64,000 bases of DNA from Lonicera japonica (taxonomy: Eukaryota > Streptophyta > Magnoliopsida > Dipsacales > Caprifoliaceae), in the NCBI GenBank assembly GCA_021464415.1, contig CM038469.1, positions 57,033,702 to 57,097,701 on the forward strand. Reading direction: 5' to 3'. Position 1 is the stretch's first letter, and every line of letters starts with the position of its first letter. The notes under the pieces are model-generated. The model was given only the letters and a program-made list of their open reading frames with translations. It did not search any database and was not told the origin of the DNA. Positions 61,628 to 64,000 of the stretch are shown here, piece after piece. The position numbers were made by a program, and so were the translations under genes.

Positions 61628-62103
61628 CAGAGCTGGCAGGGCGACTGCCTAGGGTCCAAAAATTAAAAGGGGCACCAATATTTTATTTCTCTCTTTATAT
61701 ATATATATTAAAAAAGAAACAAATTTAATTTATAATGCAAACTTCCAAGAAAAAAAAACTCAAATTTTCAAAACTCTAACGGCATATAGGGAAAATACTT
61801 CTTCAACTCTTCTCTGATTCTTTTTTCCCAAATTCAATCTCAATCTTCTTATGCTATAAGAGAGAATTAAAGGGGCATCAATATTTTTTCTTTCACTCAT
61901 ATTAATTTCAAAACAATAAAAGAGAATTAAATATTTAATCGTATTGTTTTTGCGGGGTTCTTTGCAATTGTAATGTCTTTTTGGTGGCATGTAAGAAACA
62001 AAATTAATTTATTTTTTTAATATAAAAATTTAATATATTTACTTATAAGTCGACACATTTTAAGATTTCGCCCAAGGCCATAAAATGGTTAGGACCGGCT
62101 TTG
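61628..62103. mobile_element. hAT-type element, CAGAGCTGG / CCGGCTTTG ends
   Basis: Near-inverted ends CAGAGCTGG and CCGGCTTTG are flanked by a perfect 8-bp duplication GTAAATTA (61620-61627 and 62104-62111). GCCTAGGG near the left end and CCCAAGGC near the right extend the pairing. About 476 bp, no transposase. Confidence 0.82.
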
Positions 62104-62111
62104 GTAAATTA

Positions 62112-64000
62112 AATGTGCAAAATACACAGTTATTATATACAAAAGCTTAGTTGGCATTGGCATTGATTTTACACAATCATTTGAGTAAAAAAAAATCTAC
62201 ACAATGTATATATTTCATACAATACTAAGTTAGCTATTTTTATACAATTCCATTAGAGATGCTCTTACACTCATCAATACTCTTCTTCTTATTTTTCTTC
62301 AAAAGTAGGCAAAGCGTTAAATAATACACTAGCTAGCATAACATCACGTAAGTCATTTTTGTAACTTGCAATCTTAAAATTATCTAAAATGATTGAACCA
62401 GTAAAATGTAAACTTTAGTGCACGGAATGAAAAAATGAGAAAAAGAAAAAGGCGCGCTGTGATCACACAAAGTCACTTGCCGATTTAGTCCTTGTAATCG
62501 CCCCGCATTTGTACAAGTCTAAACAGTGACTGACTGTTACCTGTGGGCTAATTGCTGCTGAACTATTGTAATAGCTGCCGATTTCGTCATTTTAATCGGC
62601 CCCAATTTGAAAAGCACGTCTAACAATCAAAGCATCTCCATTTCTACGCAAAAGAAAAAAGTGGTGCTGGTCCGTACTCCGTAACGTAGATATTAGTTTA
62701 GGTTGAACTGGGATAAAATAATGAAGAACTACATATATATATTATTCCCCCTCCCCAAACTGTCCTTAAAAATAAATATTTGTTTTTATAAATTATAAAA
62801 CGTGTAAAATTTGATATATTGTTTATATATAAAAAACGAGAATATCAATTTAAAAAATTCTAAAAAAAATAATGAGATGATTATTATTTTGAAACAAATT
62901 TACAAATTTTTACAAAAAAAATTAAAAAATAAGAACATCTCACCAATCAACCATCTCTTTAACTCTCTAACTTTTCATAAAGAACATTTTTATTCTCCTT
63001 TTCTTTCAATTTTAAAAATAAAAATTGTAAATCAGATAACATTCTAGCTTGGTCAAAATTGATATATTTAACAGCAAAACATTTCAACTATTACTGATTC
63101 AGCTAGCACTATTATATTTGGGAGATTCTATTTACACCACAAAATATCTTAAAATCACTCAAACTAAAAAAGTACATAATTATACTATACACACCACACT
63201 TTTTTTTTTTGCTGAAATTAAGAAAGATGTGAAGTGGTTTAAGTTAAAAAACATAATATTTAATTTGTGGTTATTAAGAACATGCATATAATGTCAAAAA
63301 GTAATTTTTTTTTTTTAAAAAAAGTCCAAACTTGCCAAATAGTCACAGACCTCGTTAGCTTGAAGCTTTCTTTGCATGGAAACAATGGATTCACCATATA
63401 CGCAAGTGACTCTTTATATCGTTAGATGTTTATCATCATATTAAGGTATGCCTGTGCATATGGCACAATGGCAGTTAATTGACAGTAAACACTTCCACTA
63501 GTGATAATGTAAAAATTTAGGTGGCTCAATGACACTATCCTTTGTACCATCAAGTAAAAAATAGGCATAACTAAACATAATCAATATGATAATGTTCCAC
63601 TCATAAGAAGTTGTATCGTATGGTTATTATATTGTAAGTTGTACATTGCATTTGTAACAGTACCACACAAATATTATAATGTCTCCAGTGTAGAAAATCA
63701 AAAATAAAAAAGGCAAATATTTGTTTTTTCTCTCGAGGTTCTCTCTTGATGGTACAAGGTGTGCTTTGTTTTTTCTCCATGAGATTGTAATAAAGTAGAG
63801 CATGGTCTTGCAAAGTATACTTTTTTTGGTAGAGGATTTCTAGAGTTAGGACTCCTTATTTCTATATTGGCTGTCAGATCTTGTGTATATTGATTTGATT
63901 AATACTGTTTAGTCATCTTGAGTTTAGCGACTGTTTTTAAAAAAAACAAATAAATATTTTGAATTGAAGAAACAAGACTCGAGTGTAGGAAAATTGAATG
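62112..64000. other. AT-rich terminal region, no gene seen
   Basis: Mostly AT-rich. 62440-62640 is noticeably more GC-balanced, with CCGATTTAGTCC and CCGATTTCGTCATTTTAATCGG motifs, but I cannot assign it. Confidence 0.45.

Noticed and set aside
1..64000. CRISPR arrays, bacterial operons, rRNA or functional tRNA genes
   Set aside because: No regular repeat-spacer pattern, ribosomal motif or full tRNA cloverleaf was seen. The tRNA-like boxes belong to SINEs or to retroelement primer sites.

Overview
The window is nuclear DNA of a eudicot-type flowering plant. It is strongly AT-rich, has two intron-rich genes with GT-AG (and one GC-AG) introns, and is packed with plant-style transposons: Stowaway, hAT, PIF/Harbinger and Mutator-type elements, a tRNA-derived SINE, a Ty3/gypsy chromovirus and an endogenous pararetrovirus fragment. 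No species can be named from the sequence.

Layout. (1) 1396-11291, minus strand: an EMSY-LIKE chromatin gene (ENT domain, Agenet/Tudor-like domain, RG-rich linker, C-terminal helix). Ten coding exons join in frame to about 442 codons; only the last exon is uncertain. Its introns hold several MITEs, including a hAT element inserted inside another hAT element. (2) 11292-15155: AT-rich spacer with MITE debris. (3) 15156-26696, minus strand: a decayed Ty3/gypsy chromovirus. A full-length copy (LTR, gag-pol, LTR) shares its 3' LTR with a second copy that is collapsed to PBS plus 5' gag and then jumps into an LTR fragment. The right LTR carries a MULE-like insertion and a SINE, both with perfect target duplications. 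(4) 26697-31234: spacer with a TRIM-like element (27290-28310) and a nested pair of hAT-like elements (28876-29998). (5) 31235-about 39400, plus strand: a NAK-family (AP2-associated-kinase-like) Ser/Thr kinase, with a TATA box, a probable 5'-UTR intron, eight coding exons and 635 codons. One intron appears to be GC-AG. (6) 39400-44226: spacer. (7) 44227-47249: a broken caulimovirid-type insertion (reverse transcriptase, RNase H and a downstream ORF overlapping by ATGA), bracketed by direct repeats of about 75 bp that each contain an (AT)n run. (8) 47250-64000: very AT-rich and gene-free, with a MULE-like element (51873-52835), a Harbinger-type MITE (53003-53805), a second MULE-like element with internal degenerate repeats (59328-60555) and a hAT element (61628-62103).

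The two host genes are unrelated in role: one is a predicted nuclear histone reader, the other a predicted endocytosis or cytoskeleton kinase. Nothing here looks like an operon or an obviously new multi-gene system. The interest lies in insertion architecture: many perfect target-site duplications, nested insertions, a microhomology deletion junction, and a viral insert flanked by duplicated AT-repeat sites.
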